NCBI GenBank assembly: GCA_964449325.1
Contig: CAYUYJ010000012.1
Location: 1-64,000 of the forward strand
DNA length: 64,000 bases
From: RGIG3002 sp964449325
GTDB taxonomy: Bacteria > Bacillota > Clostridia > Lachnospirales > Lachnospiraceae
Direction: 5' to 3'
The notes beneath the pieces are model-generated. The model was given only the letters and a program-made list of their open reading frames with translations. It did not search any database and was not told where the DNA came from. Numbering within the stretch: position 1 is the stretch's first letter; the number at the start of each line of letters is the position of its first letter. Made by a program: the position numbers and the translations under genes. This document shows positions 33,097 through 41,418 of the stretch, piece after piece.

Positions 33097-33555
33097 ATGA
33101 ATCAGAATAATATTTTACGAAATGAATCCAAAAAGACAGAAAATAATAACAGTGGTGAGTCGGAAAGCAAAATAAAGACAGCAGAGGCATCAGAGACATC
33201 AATGGACCGTCGTAAGATTATGCAACCGCGTTCCAAAGCATACATATATGCTATGTCAACGGTTGATGATGAGAAAGACGAGAAAGTTGAAAAAATTGTA
33301 AAGAAAATGCCGCTCAATAACAAACTCATCGGAATTTTATCAGGATGCAAAATACCGGGATGTATTATACATGCAATAGACAAGGAAGGAAATATTTTAG
33401 AACATTATCAGACTGAAAATGATATTCCCGAAGACTTGCAGGAAGGATATCAGGTGTATTTACAAAATCAGGGTTGCTTTTCTGTTGAGGTATATACCTT
33501 GTATTATTGTATTGTGTACGAAAACGGAAATGTAAAATTTCTTGAAATAAAATAA
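33097..33555 (+). CDS. Small unknown protein at the island's 3' end
   Basis: This 152-residue protein starts 2 bp after the Sel1 gene's stop. Residues 1-60 are polar and rich in Asn, Glu, Ser and Lys, so probably disordered. Residues 70-152 look folded: KLIGILSGCKIPGCIIHAID, EGYQVYLQNQGCFSVEVYT and a final strand VYENGNVKFLEIK. Four cysteines lie in this half. No signal peptide or known motif is visible and I do not recognise the family. Tight coupling to the Sel1 gene suggests the two products act together. No clear terminator follows before the YczE-like gene 48 bp on. Confidence 0.6.
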   Translation: MNQNNILRNESKKTENNNSGESESKIKTAEASETSMDRRKIMQPRSKAYIYAMSTVDDEKDEKVEKIVKKMPLNNKLIGILSGCKIPGCIIHAIDKEGNILEHYQTENDIPEDLQEGYQVYLQNQGCFSVEVYTLYYCIVYENGNVKFLEIK

Positions 33556-33603
33556 AGAATCCCTTAGATTATCATTATACTAATATGAAAAGGAAACAGA
33601 ATT

Positions 33604-34248
33604 ATGAGCATGAAGAGAAAATGTTTTGCCAGACCGCCGCAATTTAGGAAACGGATGGGTATGATGTTAATCGGCGTCACGTTACAGGCATTCGGACTGT
33701 CACTTTTAATGAAACTGAATCTGGGAACCGACCCCTGTTCTGCGCTGACCCAGGGAGTGATTAAGCATATTCCCATCAGCTTTGGGACTGCGCAGCTTTT
33801 GTGTCATCTGGTTACATTCGCTTTTGTACTGCGGTTTGATTTGAGCCAGATTGGCTTCGGTACGATAGGAAATATGGTTTGTCTCGGTTACATCGCGGAT
33901 TTTTTCACGTGGGTGTGGAACAGTACTTTACCTGTGGATTTCTTTGGAAGCAATGTGGTACGTTTCGGGTTGCTTATTCCGGCGTTGGCAGTATTTATAC
34001 TGGGAGCGGCCACTTACATGACAGCAGGACTTGGTTCGTCACCATATGACGGACTTCCGTTCATTATTTCGGAGCATGTACATAAAATTTCTTTCCGTTC
34101 GGTGCGAATGCTTTGGGATATTGCTTTTATGGCAGCAGGAGCACTGCTTGGAGGAAATGTGGGAATTGTTACGGTTGCCGTGGCTTTTTTCTTAGGACCG
34201 GTAATAAGCTGGGTACAGAAAATACTTGGCAGATTTATAAATGAATGA
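33604..34248 (+). CDS. YczE/YitT-type integral membrane protein
   Basis: This 214-residue membrane protein has five or so helices. The family pattern begins with MMLIGVTLQAFGLSLLMKLNLG and the polar TDPCSALTQGV. The internal second half repeats this with FILGAATYMTAGLGSSPYDG. Such proteins are widespread in Firmicutes and Actinobacteria and are of unknown function. Transport has been suggested from topology alone. The gene lies 48 bp after the island and 18 bp before the GH9 gene, so it may be co-transcribed with either. GGAAAC precedes the ATG, a modest binding site. Confidence 0.78.
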   Translation: MSMKRKCFARPPQFRKRMGMMLIGVTLQAFGLSLLMKLNLGTDPCSALTQGVIKHIPISFGTAQLLCHLVTFAFVLRFDLSQIGFGTIGNMVCLGYIADFFTWVWNSTLPVDFFGSNVVRFGLLIPALAVFILGAATYMTAGLGSSPYDGLPFIISEHVHKISFRSVRMLWDIAFMAAGALLGGNVGIVTVAVAFFLGPVISWVQKILGRFINE

Positions 34249-34266
34249 TAGGAGAGAGTAAAAGAT

Positions 34267-35880
34267 ATGTATAAGAGAATTTTTGTGAATCAGTGTGGGT
34301 ATTTGAAAATGATGGAAAAAAGGGTTACTTTTAAAACGGAAGAACCGGTGGAATTTTCTGTTTTAAAAAGTGACGGAAGTGTCATTTTTAAGGGAAAAGC
34401 AGAAAAGCGATTTATTAATGAAGCAGCGAAAGAGACTGATTACATAGGAGATTTTTCTGCGGTAAAAGAGCCGGGAAAATACTATATTACTGCAGAAGGT
34501 CTGGGAGAATCGGATACCTTTGAAATCGGAGACGAGATTTATCAGCCGGTATTTCAAAAGGCGATGCATTTCTTTTACTTACAACGTTGCGGTTGTGAAC
34601 TGCCAAAGAAGGCAGCCGGTATGTTTGCACATAAAGCATGCCACACGGAGGAAGCTGTTGTTTACGGAACAAACGAAAAAATGGAAGTATCCGGCGGTTG
34701 GCATGATGCAGGAGATTACGGACGATATGTGGGACCGGGAGCAATGGCGGTAGCACAGCTTCTTCTGGCATATGAAGCTAATGAAAAAGCGGCACAGCAG
34801 TACAATAATCCGCTTTATGAACAAGATGATAATAAAATGCCCGCCTATCTTGCCGAATTGAAATATGAACTGGATTGGATGATGAAAATGCAGCGGGAGG
34901 ACGGAGCACTGTATCATAAGGTAAGCTGCTATAATTTCTGCGGTTTTATTATGCCTGAGGAGGAAAGGGAACAACTGGTTATCAGTCCGGTGTCCGTTAC
35001 CGCTACAGCAGATTTTGCAGCAGTAACCGCAATGGCAATACGTTTTTATGAAAAGTATGACAGCAGCTTTGCGAAAAAATTGGAAGAAGTATCGAAAAAG
35101 GCTTACAAAGCGTTGGAAACCATGGAGCTTCCGGGAGGATTTAAAAATCCGTCGGAGATTAAAACCGGAGAATACGGAGATTCCTGTGATGAGGACGAAC
35201 GGTATTGGGCAGCTGCAGAACTGTACAAGGCCTTTGGTGATGAAAAATATCGTCTGGATTTTGAAAAACGGGCAAAAGAAAAAATTTATCATGGCTATGG
35301 CTGGGTAGAAATGGGAAGCTACGGAAATCTTGCTTATCTTTCTACGAAATTTCCTGTGGATGAGTCATTGAAAGAAAAAATAAAAGCATCCATGATAAAG
35401 CTTGCCGAGATAAGATATAATGTGGTAGAAGAGGATGGGTACGGAACCGCACTTTTACCGACGGAGTACACATGGGGAAGCAATCTGGATGCGGCCAATA
35501 ACGGCTTGCATTTATATGATGCCTATGTTCTTACGGGAGAGAAAAAATATCTGATGGGAGCAGCGGAGCAGCTTCACTATCTGCTCGGAAGAAATCCGAT
35601 GGGCTTAAGCTATCTTACCGGCTGTGGTACGGATGCAGTCAAACATCCTCATCACAGACCATCGGGATTTTTAGGAAAAGCAATGGAGGGTATGCTTTCG
35701 GGAGGACCTTGTGACTGGCTTGCGGATGAAGCAGTCAAACAGATTTTTACGAAAGAAACGGCACCCGCGAAGTCACTGTTGGATATGACCGGCAGTTACT
35801 CTACAAATGAAGTGACGATTTACTGGAACTCTGCGTTTGTGGAGCTTCTTGCCGCTGTGAGCGCAAGCTTGGCAGAATAG
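34267..35880 (+). CDS. Glycoside hydrolase family 9 (endoglucanase-like), cytoplasmic
   Basis: This 537-residue protein has an N-terminal Ig-like domain (about 1-85, the CelD_N type) and a GH9 (alpha/alpha)6 catalytic domain. The catalytic-base pair lies in SGGWHDAGDYGRYV (Asp147 and Asp150). The substrate-binding LGRNPMGLSYLTGCG and HPHHRPSG segments follow, and the acid is Glu515 in STNEVTIYWNSAF. Family members cleave beta-1,4-glucans by inversion. There is no signal peptide, dockerin or carbohydrate-binding module. It therefore probably acts inside the cell on imported cello- or xyloglucan-type oligosaccharides. No sugar transporter lies beside it. GGAGAG precedes the start. Confidence 0.9.
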   Translation: MYKRIFVNQCGYLKMMEKRVTFKTEEPVEFSVLKSDGSVIFKGKAEKRFINEAAKETDYIGDFSAVKEPGKYYITAEGLGESDTFEIGDEIYQPVFQKAMHFFYLQRCGCELPKKAAGMFAHKACHTEEAVVYGTNEKMEVSGGWHDAGDYGRYVGPGAMAVAQLLLAYEANEKAAQQYNNPLYEQDDNKMPAYLAELKYELDWMMKMQREDGALYHKVSCYNFCGFIMPEEEREQLVISPVSVTATADFAAVTAMAIRFYEKYDSSFAKKLEEVSKKAYKALETMELPGGFKNPSEIKTGEYGDSCDEDERYWAAAELYKAFGDEKYRLDFEKRAKEKIYHGYGWVEMGSYGNLAYLSTKFPVDESLKEKIKASMIKLAEIRYNVVEEDGYGTALLPTEYTWGSNLDAANNGLHLYDAYVLTGEKKYLMGAAEQLHYLLGRNPMGLSYLTGCGTDAVKHPHHRPSGFLGKAMEGMLSGGPCDWLADEAVKQIFTKETAPAKSLLDMTGSYSTNEVTIYWNSAFVELLAAVSASLAE

Positions 35881-35937
35881 AGAGAAGGAAGACAGTAAGC
35901 GATACAGAGTAAATGAGAGTAAATAGTCGGGGATAGA

Positions 35938-37188
35938 ATGAGAATGCTTAGCAGAAGAAAAGCGTTAGTGTGGATTTTGACAGGGATACTGGTAGTCATG
36001 ATGTCCGGTTGTGGAGGACAGAGTGAAAACAAAGAACAACTTTCTTGGACAACAGAAACAGAGAACGGACAGCAGGATATAGACACAGAGATTGCACAGG
36101 ATAATGAAACATGGACGGCTTTCGAAGAAGATACGTCAGAGGCAGAAGAAAAGGAAATTACTCTTGTCATGGTGGGCGATATTCTGCTGCATACTCCCGT
36201 GGCAAAGAGCGGACTGCGTGAAGACGGTACTTACAATTTTGATGTTGTTTTTGAAAATGTAAAAGAAAAAATAGAATCTGCGGATTTAGCATTGGTAAAT
36301 GAAGAAGTCATTATCGGAGGCAGCGAACTGGGGGTGACAGGGTATCCCGCTTTCAATGCTCCATATGAACTGGGAGATGCATTGGCAGATGCAGGTTTTG
36401 ATGTGGTGCTTCATGCGACAAATCATGCACTGGACAAGGGAAGCCGGGGACTGGAGAATTGTCTGCATTTTTGGGAGGAAAAGTATCCGGAGATAGCGGT
36501 TCTTGGAATCAACGGGAGCGAAGAAGCGCAGGAAAAAATTTTTGTGTACGAGCAGGAAGGAATCCGCATAGCGATTTTAAACTATACATACGGAACCAAC
36601 GGGATTCCTATGTCGGAAACCATGCCTTACGGTGTGAATCTGCTGGAGAAAGAAAAAGTCATACAGGATTTGCAACGGGCGGAAGAAACAGCGGATTTTG
36701 TGATAGTATGCCCTCATTGGGGAACCGAGTATCAGTTGGAACCATCCAAAGAGCAGGAAAAATGGGTGAAGTTGTTTGCAGATAACGGTGCTGATCTTGT
36801 AATCGGAACCCATCCCCATGTAATCGAACCGGTGGAATGGTATGAGGAAGCAGACCGAGAAATGCTTGTGTATTATTCCCTCGGAAATTTTGTGAACTGG
36901 ACTTCCGGCACCGGAGCAGGAACAGCAAACCGGATGCTTGGCAGTATGGCGGAAGTGACAATCGGGCCGGACGAAGAGGGAAAAGTCGTAATTAAAGAAT
37001 ATGATGCAGAACCGTTGGTATGTCATGTACAAGAGGGTACGGATGGTGTTACGGTATATTTTCTGCAAGACTATACGGAAGAACTCGCAGAGGGAAATGA
37101 AATCCGAAAACAGGATGAGACATTTTCATTGGATTATTGCAGGAAACTGTGGGAAAAGGTAATGGAAGAGACAGCAATACATAAATAA
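35938..37188 (+). CDS. CapA-family lipoprotein (PGA_cap metallophosphoesterase-like)
   Basis: This 416-residue protein has a signal peptide ending in the lipobox MSGC and an acidic linker, then a CapA/PgsA fold. Family motifs are MVGDILLHT (metal-binding Asp), LALVNEEVIIGG, HATNHALDKG, VICPHWGTEY and VIGTHPHVIEP, all with their usual His/Asp/Asn residues. CapA proteins function in poly-gamma-glutamate capsule systems, but many stand alone, as here with no capB or capC. It is anchored outside the membrane. The true role is uncertain. The gene begins 57 bp after the GH9 gene with GGGG spaced 5 nt from the ATG. Confidence 0.85.
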   Translation: MRMLSRRKALVWILTGILVVMMSGCGGQSENKEQLSWTTETENGQQDIDTEIAQDNETWTAFEEDTSEAEEKEITLVMVGDILLHTPVAKSGLREDGTYNFDVVFENVKEKIESADLALVNEEVIIGGSELGVTGYPAFNAPYELGDALADAGFDVVLHATNHALDKGSRGLENCLHFWEEKYPEIAVLGINGSEEAQEKIFVYEQEGIRIAILNYTYGTNGIPMSETMPYGVNLLEKEKVIQDLQRAEETADFVIVCPHWGTEYQLEPSKEQEKWVKLFADNGADLVIGTHPHVIEPVEWYEEADREMLVYYSLGNFVNWTSGTGAGTANRMLGSMAEVTIGPDEEGKVVIKEYDAEPLVCHVQEGTDGVTVYFLQDYTEELAEGNEIRKQDETFSLDYCRKLWEKVMEETAIHK

Positions 37189-37202
37189 GAAGGAGAGGGG
37201 AC

Positions 37203-37523
37203 ATGGCGCGGAAGCTGTGTCCCTCGTTTGCCCTGTATGCATTTGCATGTAAGTTTTTAGAGAAAGCGGATTTAGTTGAAATTAAGGAGGCGCTGGGAAT
37301 GACGGTTTTAGGTGAGATGATTTGGAATGATGGTAGAACAGAGGGGATTGCAAAGGGGAAGGCAGATTCGGTTTTGGAGTTGTTGGAAGAATTAGGTAAT
37401 ATTCCCGAAGACTTACGAGGAAAAATTCAGCAGGAAAATGATTTGGAAAAGCTGAAAGCGTGGCATAAAATGTCAGCAAAAGCAGAAAGTATTGATGAGT
37501 TTCGTGAAAAGACCGGAATATAG
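37203..37523 (+). pseudogene. C-terminal remnant of an Rpn/PD-(D/E)XK nuclease-like protein
   Basis: This 106-residue reading frame resembles only the C-terminal tail of Rpn-type recombination-promoting nucleases (the transposase_31/YhgA-like group): a helical RTEGIAKGKADSVLELLEE tail, then IPEDLRGKIQQ and ESIDEFREK. The nuclease core with its Asp-Glu-Lys residues is absent. GGAGAGGGG precedes the ATG at a workable distance, so the fragment may still be translated. It lies between the CapA and GT-C genes and probably marks a decayed copy of this often multi-copy family. A genuine small protein is the alternative. Confidence 0.5.
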
Positions 37524-37541
37524 GGGAATGCATTTTGACGC

Positions 37542-37570
37542 TTGTGTTCTAAAGGTTTTAAAGTTATACT
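37542..37570 (+). promoter_or_regulatory. Probable promoter of the GT-C-like gene
   Basis: TTGTGT (37542-37547) and TATACT (37565-37570) are separated by 17 bp. A small hairpin GCACAAA/TTTGTGC (37600-37623) lies in the leader, before the ATG at 37646. Confidence 0.45.
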
Positions 37571-37645
37571 AAAAATAATGTGCAAAAAGAAAATGCAAGG
37601 CACAAAGGGGAAGACTTTTGTGCGTGAAAGGAATGCAATCGATTC

Positions 37646-39352
37646 ATGAAAGAAAAATTAAAAAACATAGACAGCCTGACGTTTGCAAAATGTGCTGCAT
37701 TTGTAACAGTCATGCTCCTTATTATCTTATTGGCATGGAATTGTGACGATGCCTATCATGCTTATGTGATGGCGAAAAATCTGGTGAACGGAAACGGCTT
37801 TGTGTATAATATCGGCGAACGGGTGAATGCCAGTACCTGTCCGCTTTTTACACTTCTGGTAGCGGCAGTCTACGCGCTTTTGGGTGACATGTATTTAAGT
37901 GGAATTTTGACCTGTGTTGTCTGCTCGGGAATTGCGGTCTGGTTCGTTTTTTTCAAATTCTGTAACAATATGCAGTCAGTACTGCTGGCTTTTCTTTGTC
38001 TTGGCGGTGCAAACGGTTTTATTACCTATGCCACTTCAGGGCTGGAAAACTGTCTGCTGTTTTGTATGATTGCTCTTGTATGGTTTTTTGTGATGAGCAG
38101 GGAGGATTACGGAAGGAAAGACTTGTTTTTCCTTGCTGTTGTTATTGGTATTCTGATGGGGGCACGAATGGATAATGTACTGCTTGTGGCGCCGATGGGA
38201 GTGTATGTCTATTTCTTTGCAAAGAAAAAGGATATCTCCATACCTAAGGCGGTAGGTCTTGGAGTATTGGGAGTGTTTCCGTTTTGGATGTGGGAGATTT
38301 TTTCGGTAATTTATTATGGATTCTTATTTCCCAATACGGCATATATCAAGCTGGGAACAGGACTTCCCATGACAAATTATCTGTCCAGAGGCATTTCCTA
38401 TATGTTGACCGCATTGCTCAATGACCCAATTCTTCTTGCCATGCCGCTATTGTATGGAATTTTTGCGGTAGTAAGACGGGATTTGAAGCATATTCTTATG
38501 GCAGGAGGTGCATGGATTTATCTTGCTTATGTGGTATACATCGGGGGAGATTTTATGCTGGGCAGACATCTGACCGTGCCGTTTTTCAGTGCGGTATGCG
38601 GACTGGCACTGCTGTTTGGAAAACGGGCACGGAGGAGTGAGAGCGGCAAAGGAAAAGCAGATGGAACGGAAGAACCGGGTGAAATCGATAAAACAGGTGA
38701 CCGGAATGGAACGGAGCAGAAAAAGCAGAAAAAGCAGAAAAAGCAGGAGAGGATTTTGACAGCTGTTACGATGGTGGCAGCAGGCTGCGTGCTTTTTGCG
38801 CTATCTTTCGGTATGCTGGAAGGAAAGCGGTATCTGTGGACCGGTGATAAATATCTGATGCAGTGTGCGGATGTGGCGGATGAGCGTGCTTATTATATTC
38901 CTACCACCGGACTTCTTGCCTATCTGGATACGAAGGATGGGGCGTATGAGGGAATTGTAACCAAAACCTTTAATACGGTGGAAGTAGAGGAAATGCTCAC
39001 ACGGGAAACACCGGGTGGAGAATTGAAGCGTGGTGCTTCGGGAATTTTGGTATATTATTATCTGGAAGGGATTCATGTATATGATGCCTATGGACTGGCG
39101 GATGCCTTTCTGGCAAGACTCCCGGCAGAGTACGATGAGCATTGGCGAATCGGGCATATGCAGAGAAAAATTCCCGCCGGATATGAAGAAACGGTAGTGA
39201 CCGGAGAAAACTGTATTGAGAATGAAAAGCTGCATGAATTTTATGATGCTCTCAGTATTGTCATCAAAGGAGATTTATGGTCGGCAGAGCGGTTCAAAAC
39301 AATATGGCGTATGAATACCGGATATTATAATGAATGGCTTGGCTACAAGTAA
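37646..39352 (+). CDS. GT-C-type polytopic glycosyltransferase-like membrane protein
   Basis: This 568-residue protein has about ten membrane helices up to residue 330, a charged low-complexity loop (330-365, with KKQKKQKKQ), one more helix (370-390), and a C-terminal extracytoplasmic domain. The first loop carries DDAYHAYVMAKNLVNGNGFV, the DD motif and context of GT-C enzymes that use polyprenyl-phosphate sugars (AftB/GT87-like). YNIGERVNASTCPL follows as in those families. The donor and acceptor are unknown. The next gene, a UGM-like flavoprotein, may supply a furanose sugar, which would fit an arabino- or galactofuranosyl role. That link is inference. Confidence 0.65.
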   Translation: MKEKLKNIDSLTFAKCAAFVTVMLLIILLAWNCDDAYHAYVMAKNLVNGNGFVYNIGERVNASTCPLFTLLVAAVYALLGDMYLSGILTCVVCSGIAVWFVFFKFCNNMQSVLLAFLCLGGANGFITYATSGLENCLLFCMIALVWFFVMSREDYGRKDLFFLAVVIGILMGARMDNVLLVAPMGVYVYFFAKKKDISIPKAVGLGVLGVFPFWMWEIFSVIYYGFLFPNTAYIKLGTGLPMTNYLSRGISYMLTALLNDPILLAMPLLYGIFAVVRRDLKHILMAGGAWIYLAYVVYIGGDFMLGRHLTVPFFSAVCGLALLFGKRARRSESGKGKADGTEEPGEIDKTGDRNGTEQKKQKKQKKQERILTAVTMVAAGCVLFALSFGMLEGKRYLWTGDKYLMQCADVADERAYYIPTTGLLAYLDTKDGAYEGIVTKTFNTVEVEEMLTRETPGGELKRGASGILVYYYLEGIHVYDAYGLADAFLARLPAEYDEHWRIGHMQRKIPAGYEETVVTGENCIENEKLHEFYDALSIVIKGDLWSAERFKTIWRMNTGYYNEWLGYK

Positions 39353-39408
39353 TGGCGGAAAGAAAAGAGTGGCAGAAAATAAGACTGTGATATGCAGGAG
39401 GTATAGAA

Positions 39409-40611
39409 ATGGAAGCTGCAAAAGCATATAAATATCTGATATTGGGTGCGGGACCGGCAGGATTAAGCTTTGCAAACCGCCTGCTGGAAAAAGGTGAAAA
39501 AGACTTTCTTGTTCTGGAAAAAGAAAGGGAAGCCGGAGGACTTTGCAGAAGTATGGAAGTTGACGGCAGTCCTTTGGACATTGGCGGAGGACATTTTCTG
39601 GATGTAAGACGCCCCGAAGTAAATGAATTTCTGTTTCGTTTCATGCCCGTACAGGAGTGGGACTTATATGAAAGAGATTCCCGGATTGACATGGAAGGGG
39701 AGGTTATCGGACATCCCATAGAAGCCAATATCTGGCAGTTAAGTCTGGAAAAACAGGTAGCGTATTTAAAATCTATTGCTGTGGCGGGCTGTAATATCGG
39801 TAAAGAAATGCCGGAGGATTTTGTGGAATGGATTTACTGGAAACTGGGAGACAGAATCGCCGAAGATTATATGCTGCCGTATAACCGGAAAATGTTCGGA
39901 GAGGAACTGGAAAATCTGGGAACTTATTGGCTTAGTAAGCTTCCCAATGTATCCTTTGAAGAAACTCTGTTAAGCTGTCTGACAAAGCAGGCATATGGAA
40001 CACAACCGGGACATGCACAGTTCTATTATCCGAAACAGTACGGCTACGGCGAACTTTGGAAACGAATGGCAGACAATTTGGGAGAGCGGATTTGTTACAA
40101 TACGGCAGTGGAAAGCATCGATTTTGATGCGAGAATGGTAAATGGTTGTTATCAGGCAGAAAAGATTATTAACACAGTGCCGTGGACGGAATTTCAAACT
40201 ATTTCCGGAATGCCTGCACAAATAAAAGAGAAAATGCACACACTGAAATATAGCAGCGTTGTTATCGAATACATACCGGAACAGTTAAATACTACGGCGC
40301 AGTGGATTTATTACCCGAAGGAAGCTCTGCCTTATCACCGCATTTTAGTCCGGCACAATTTCTGTCCTAAAGCAAAAGGCTGCTGGACTGAAACAAACAA
40401 GAAACGGTATCAAAAAACGGAGAATCGTTTTGCCTATGAAAATAAATATGCCTATCCATTAAATACCGTAGAAAAGCAGGATGCCATAAACGAGTTACTG
40501 ACATGGTGCAAGGGCAAAGGTGTGCTGGGACTGGGCAGGTGGGGCGAATGGGAACATTTCAACTCGGATGCGGTTGTAGAACGTGCCATCAGGCTTGCCG
40601 ATAGTCTGTAA
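39409..40611 (+). CDS. FAD-dependent UDP-galactopyranose mutase-like oxidoreductase
   Basis: This 400-residue flavoprotein begins with the dinucleotide-binding motif LGAGPAGLSFANRLL and the second acidic strand VLEKEREAGGLCRS. DIGGGHFLD follows, as in amine oxidase/UGM families. The C-terminal FAD-contact segment GLGRWGEWEHFNSDAV is close to that of UGM-like proteins. YMLPYNRKMFGEEL resembles the central helix region. It may interconvert pyranose and furanose forms of a nucleotide sugar, or be a related protoporphyrinogen-oxidase-like enzyme. The upstream GT-C-like gene favours the sugar role. GCAGGAGG precedes the ATG. Confidence 0.7.
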   Translation: MEAAKAYKYLILGAGPAGLSFANRLLEKGEKDFLVLEKEREAGGLCRSMEVDGSPLDIGGGHFLDVRRPEVNEFLFRFMPVQEWDLYERDSRIDMEGEVIGHPIEANIWQLSLEKQVAYLKSIAVAGCNIGKEMPEDFVEWIYWKLGDRIAEDYMLPYNRKMFGEELENLGTYWLSKLPNVSFEETLLSCLTKQAYGTQPGHAQFYYPKQYGYGELWKRMADNLGERICYNTAVESIDFDARMVNGCYQAEKIINTVPWTEFQTISGMPAQIKEKMHTLKYSSVVIEYIPEQLNTTAQWIYYPKEALPYHRILVRHNFCPKAKGCWTETNKKRYQKTENRFAYENKYAYPLNTVEKQDAINELLTWCKGKGVLGLGRWGEWEHFNSDAVVERAIRLADSL

Positions 40612-40616
40612 ATACA

Positions 40617-40670
40617 GTTCAACTTCCGGCAAACATTTTCTCTGTTCAACTTCCGGCAAACATTTACTCT
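40617..40670. repeat. Two tandem 27-bp repeats
   Basis: Two adjacent copies of a 27-bp unit, GTTCAACTTCCGGCAAACAT plus seven bases, begin at 40617 and 40644. They differ by one base. They lie just after the flavoprotein stop and before a promoter. Two copies without spacers is not a CRISPR array. Confidence 0.9.
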
Positions 40671-40698
40671 TGTATTTCTCACAAGACTTAATTATACT
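40670..40698 (+). promoter_or_regulatory. Promoter upstream of the 81-aa gene
   Basis: TTGTAT (40670-40675) and TATACT (40693-40698) with a 17-bp spacer. It probably drives the small protein, RidA and the shikimate-kinase-like gene as one unit. Confidence 0.5.
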
Positions 40699-40750
40699 AA
40701 GAAATTGAAGATAAATATTCGCTGAAAACATACTTATGTGAGGGAAAACC

Positions 40751-40996
40751 ATGCGGAAAATGGAATTTAAAATGGAACGGCAGGGACTTTTGGAAATCGG
40801 ACAGAAAGTGACGATAACCGAAGGCGTGCTACCGAGTAATTATTATTATACCATTGACCCTTCCTTAGCCATGTCAGCCAACTTTCCTTTTCGGGAAAAG
40901 CTCTATGCAAGGGAAGGCGTTGTGACGGATATTATTGAAAACGAGCGGGGCTTCTATGTTACAGTAGAATTTGATGAGGAACCGCCAAAAAAATAA
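40751..40996 (+). CDS. Hypothetical small protein (81 aa)
   Basis: This 81-residue cytoplasmic protein is probably beta-rich. It has IGQKVTITEGVLPSNYYYT, a hydrophilic middle, and a final VVTDIIENERGFYVTVEFDEE. It resembles a small SH3/KOW-like barrel in pattern, but I do not recognise a family. It is followed after 32 bp by the RidA gene in the same direction. GTGAGGG lies before the ATG, so the binding site is modest. Confidence 0.6.
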   Translation: MRKMEFKMERQGLLEIGQKVTITEGVLPSNYYYTIDPSLAMSANFPFREKLYAREGVVTDIIENERGFYVTVEFDEEPPKK

Positions 40997-41028
40997 AAGC
41001 AGCGCCAAGCGCGGAAAGAGGATGTATT

Positions 41029-41406
41029 ATGATGAAAAAAATAGCAACAGACAAAGCACCGGCAGCAATCGGACCATATTCACAGGGAATCGTTATGGAC
41101 AACATTTTATTTGCTTCCGGTCAGATACCGATTGATCCCGCAACAGGAGAAATCAAAGGAACGACCATTGAAGAGCAGGCAGAGCAGGTAATGAAAAACA
41201 TCGGTGGTCTTTTGGAAGCAGCAGGCTGTGATTATACAAAAGTTGTAAAAACTACTTGTTTTCTTGCCAATATGGAAGACTTTGGTGCGTTTAACGGTGT
41301 ATATGAAAAGTATTTTACCGAAAAACCCGCAAGAAGCTGTGTGGCTGTAAAAGAGTTGCCCAAAAAGGTTTTGTGTGAGGTAGAAGTTATTGCTTATTTA
41401 GGCTAG
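41029..41406 (+). CDS. ridA: RidA-family enamine/imine deaminase
   Basis: This 125-residue YjgF/YER057c/UK114 protein hydrolyses reactive 2-aminoacrylate-type enamines. Family motifs are clear: AIGPYSQGI, LFASGQIPIDPATGE, and the arginine that binds the carboxylate in KPARSCVAV, followed by KVLCEVEVIAY. A trimeric cytosolic enzyme is expected. Two start codons lie in tandem (41029 and 41032) after AAAGAGG. It is 12 bp before the shikimate-kinase-like gene, so the two are probably co-expressed. Confidence 0.93.
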   Translation: MMKKIATDKAPAAIGPYSQGIVMDNILFASGQIPIDPATGEIKGTTIEEQAEQVMKNIGGLLEAAGCDYTKVVKTTCFLANMEDFGAFNGVYEKYFTEKPARSCVAVKELPKKVLCEVEVIAYLG

Positions 41407-41418
41407 GAGTTTGACAGC

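Noticed and set aside
40617..40670. CRISPR mini-array
   Set aside because: The two copies touch each other with no spacer and no cas genes are near.
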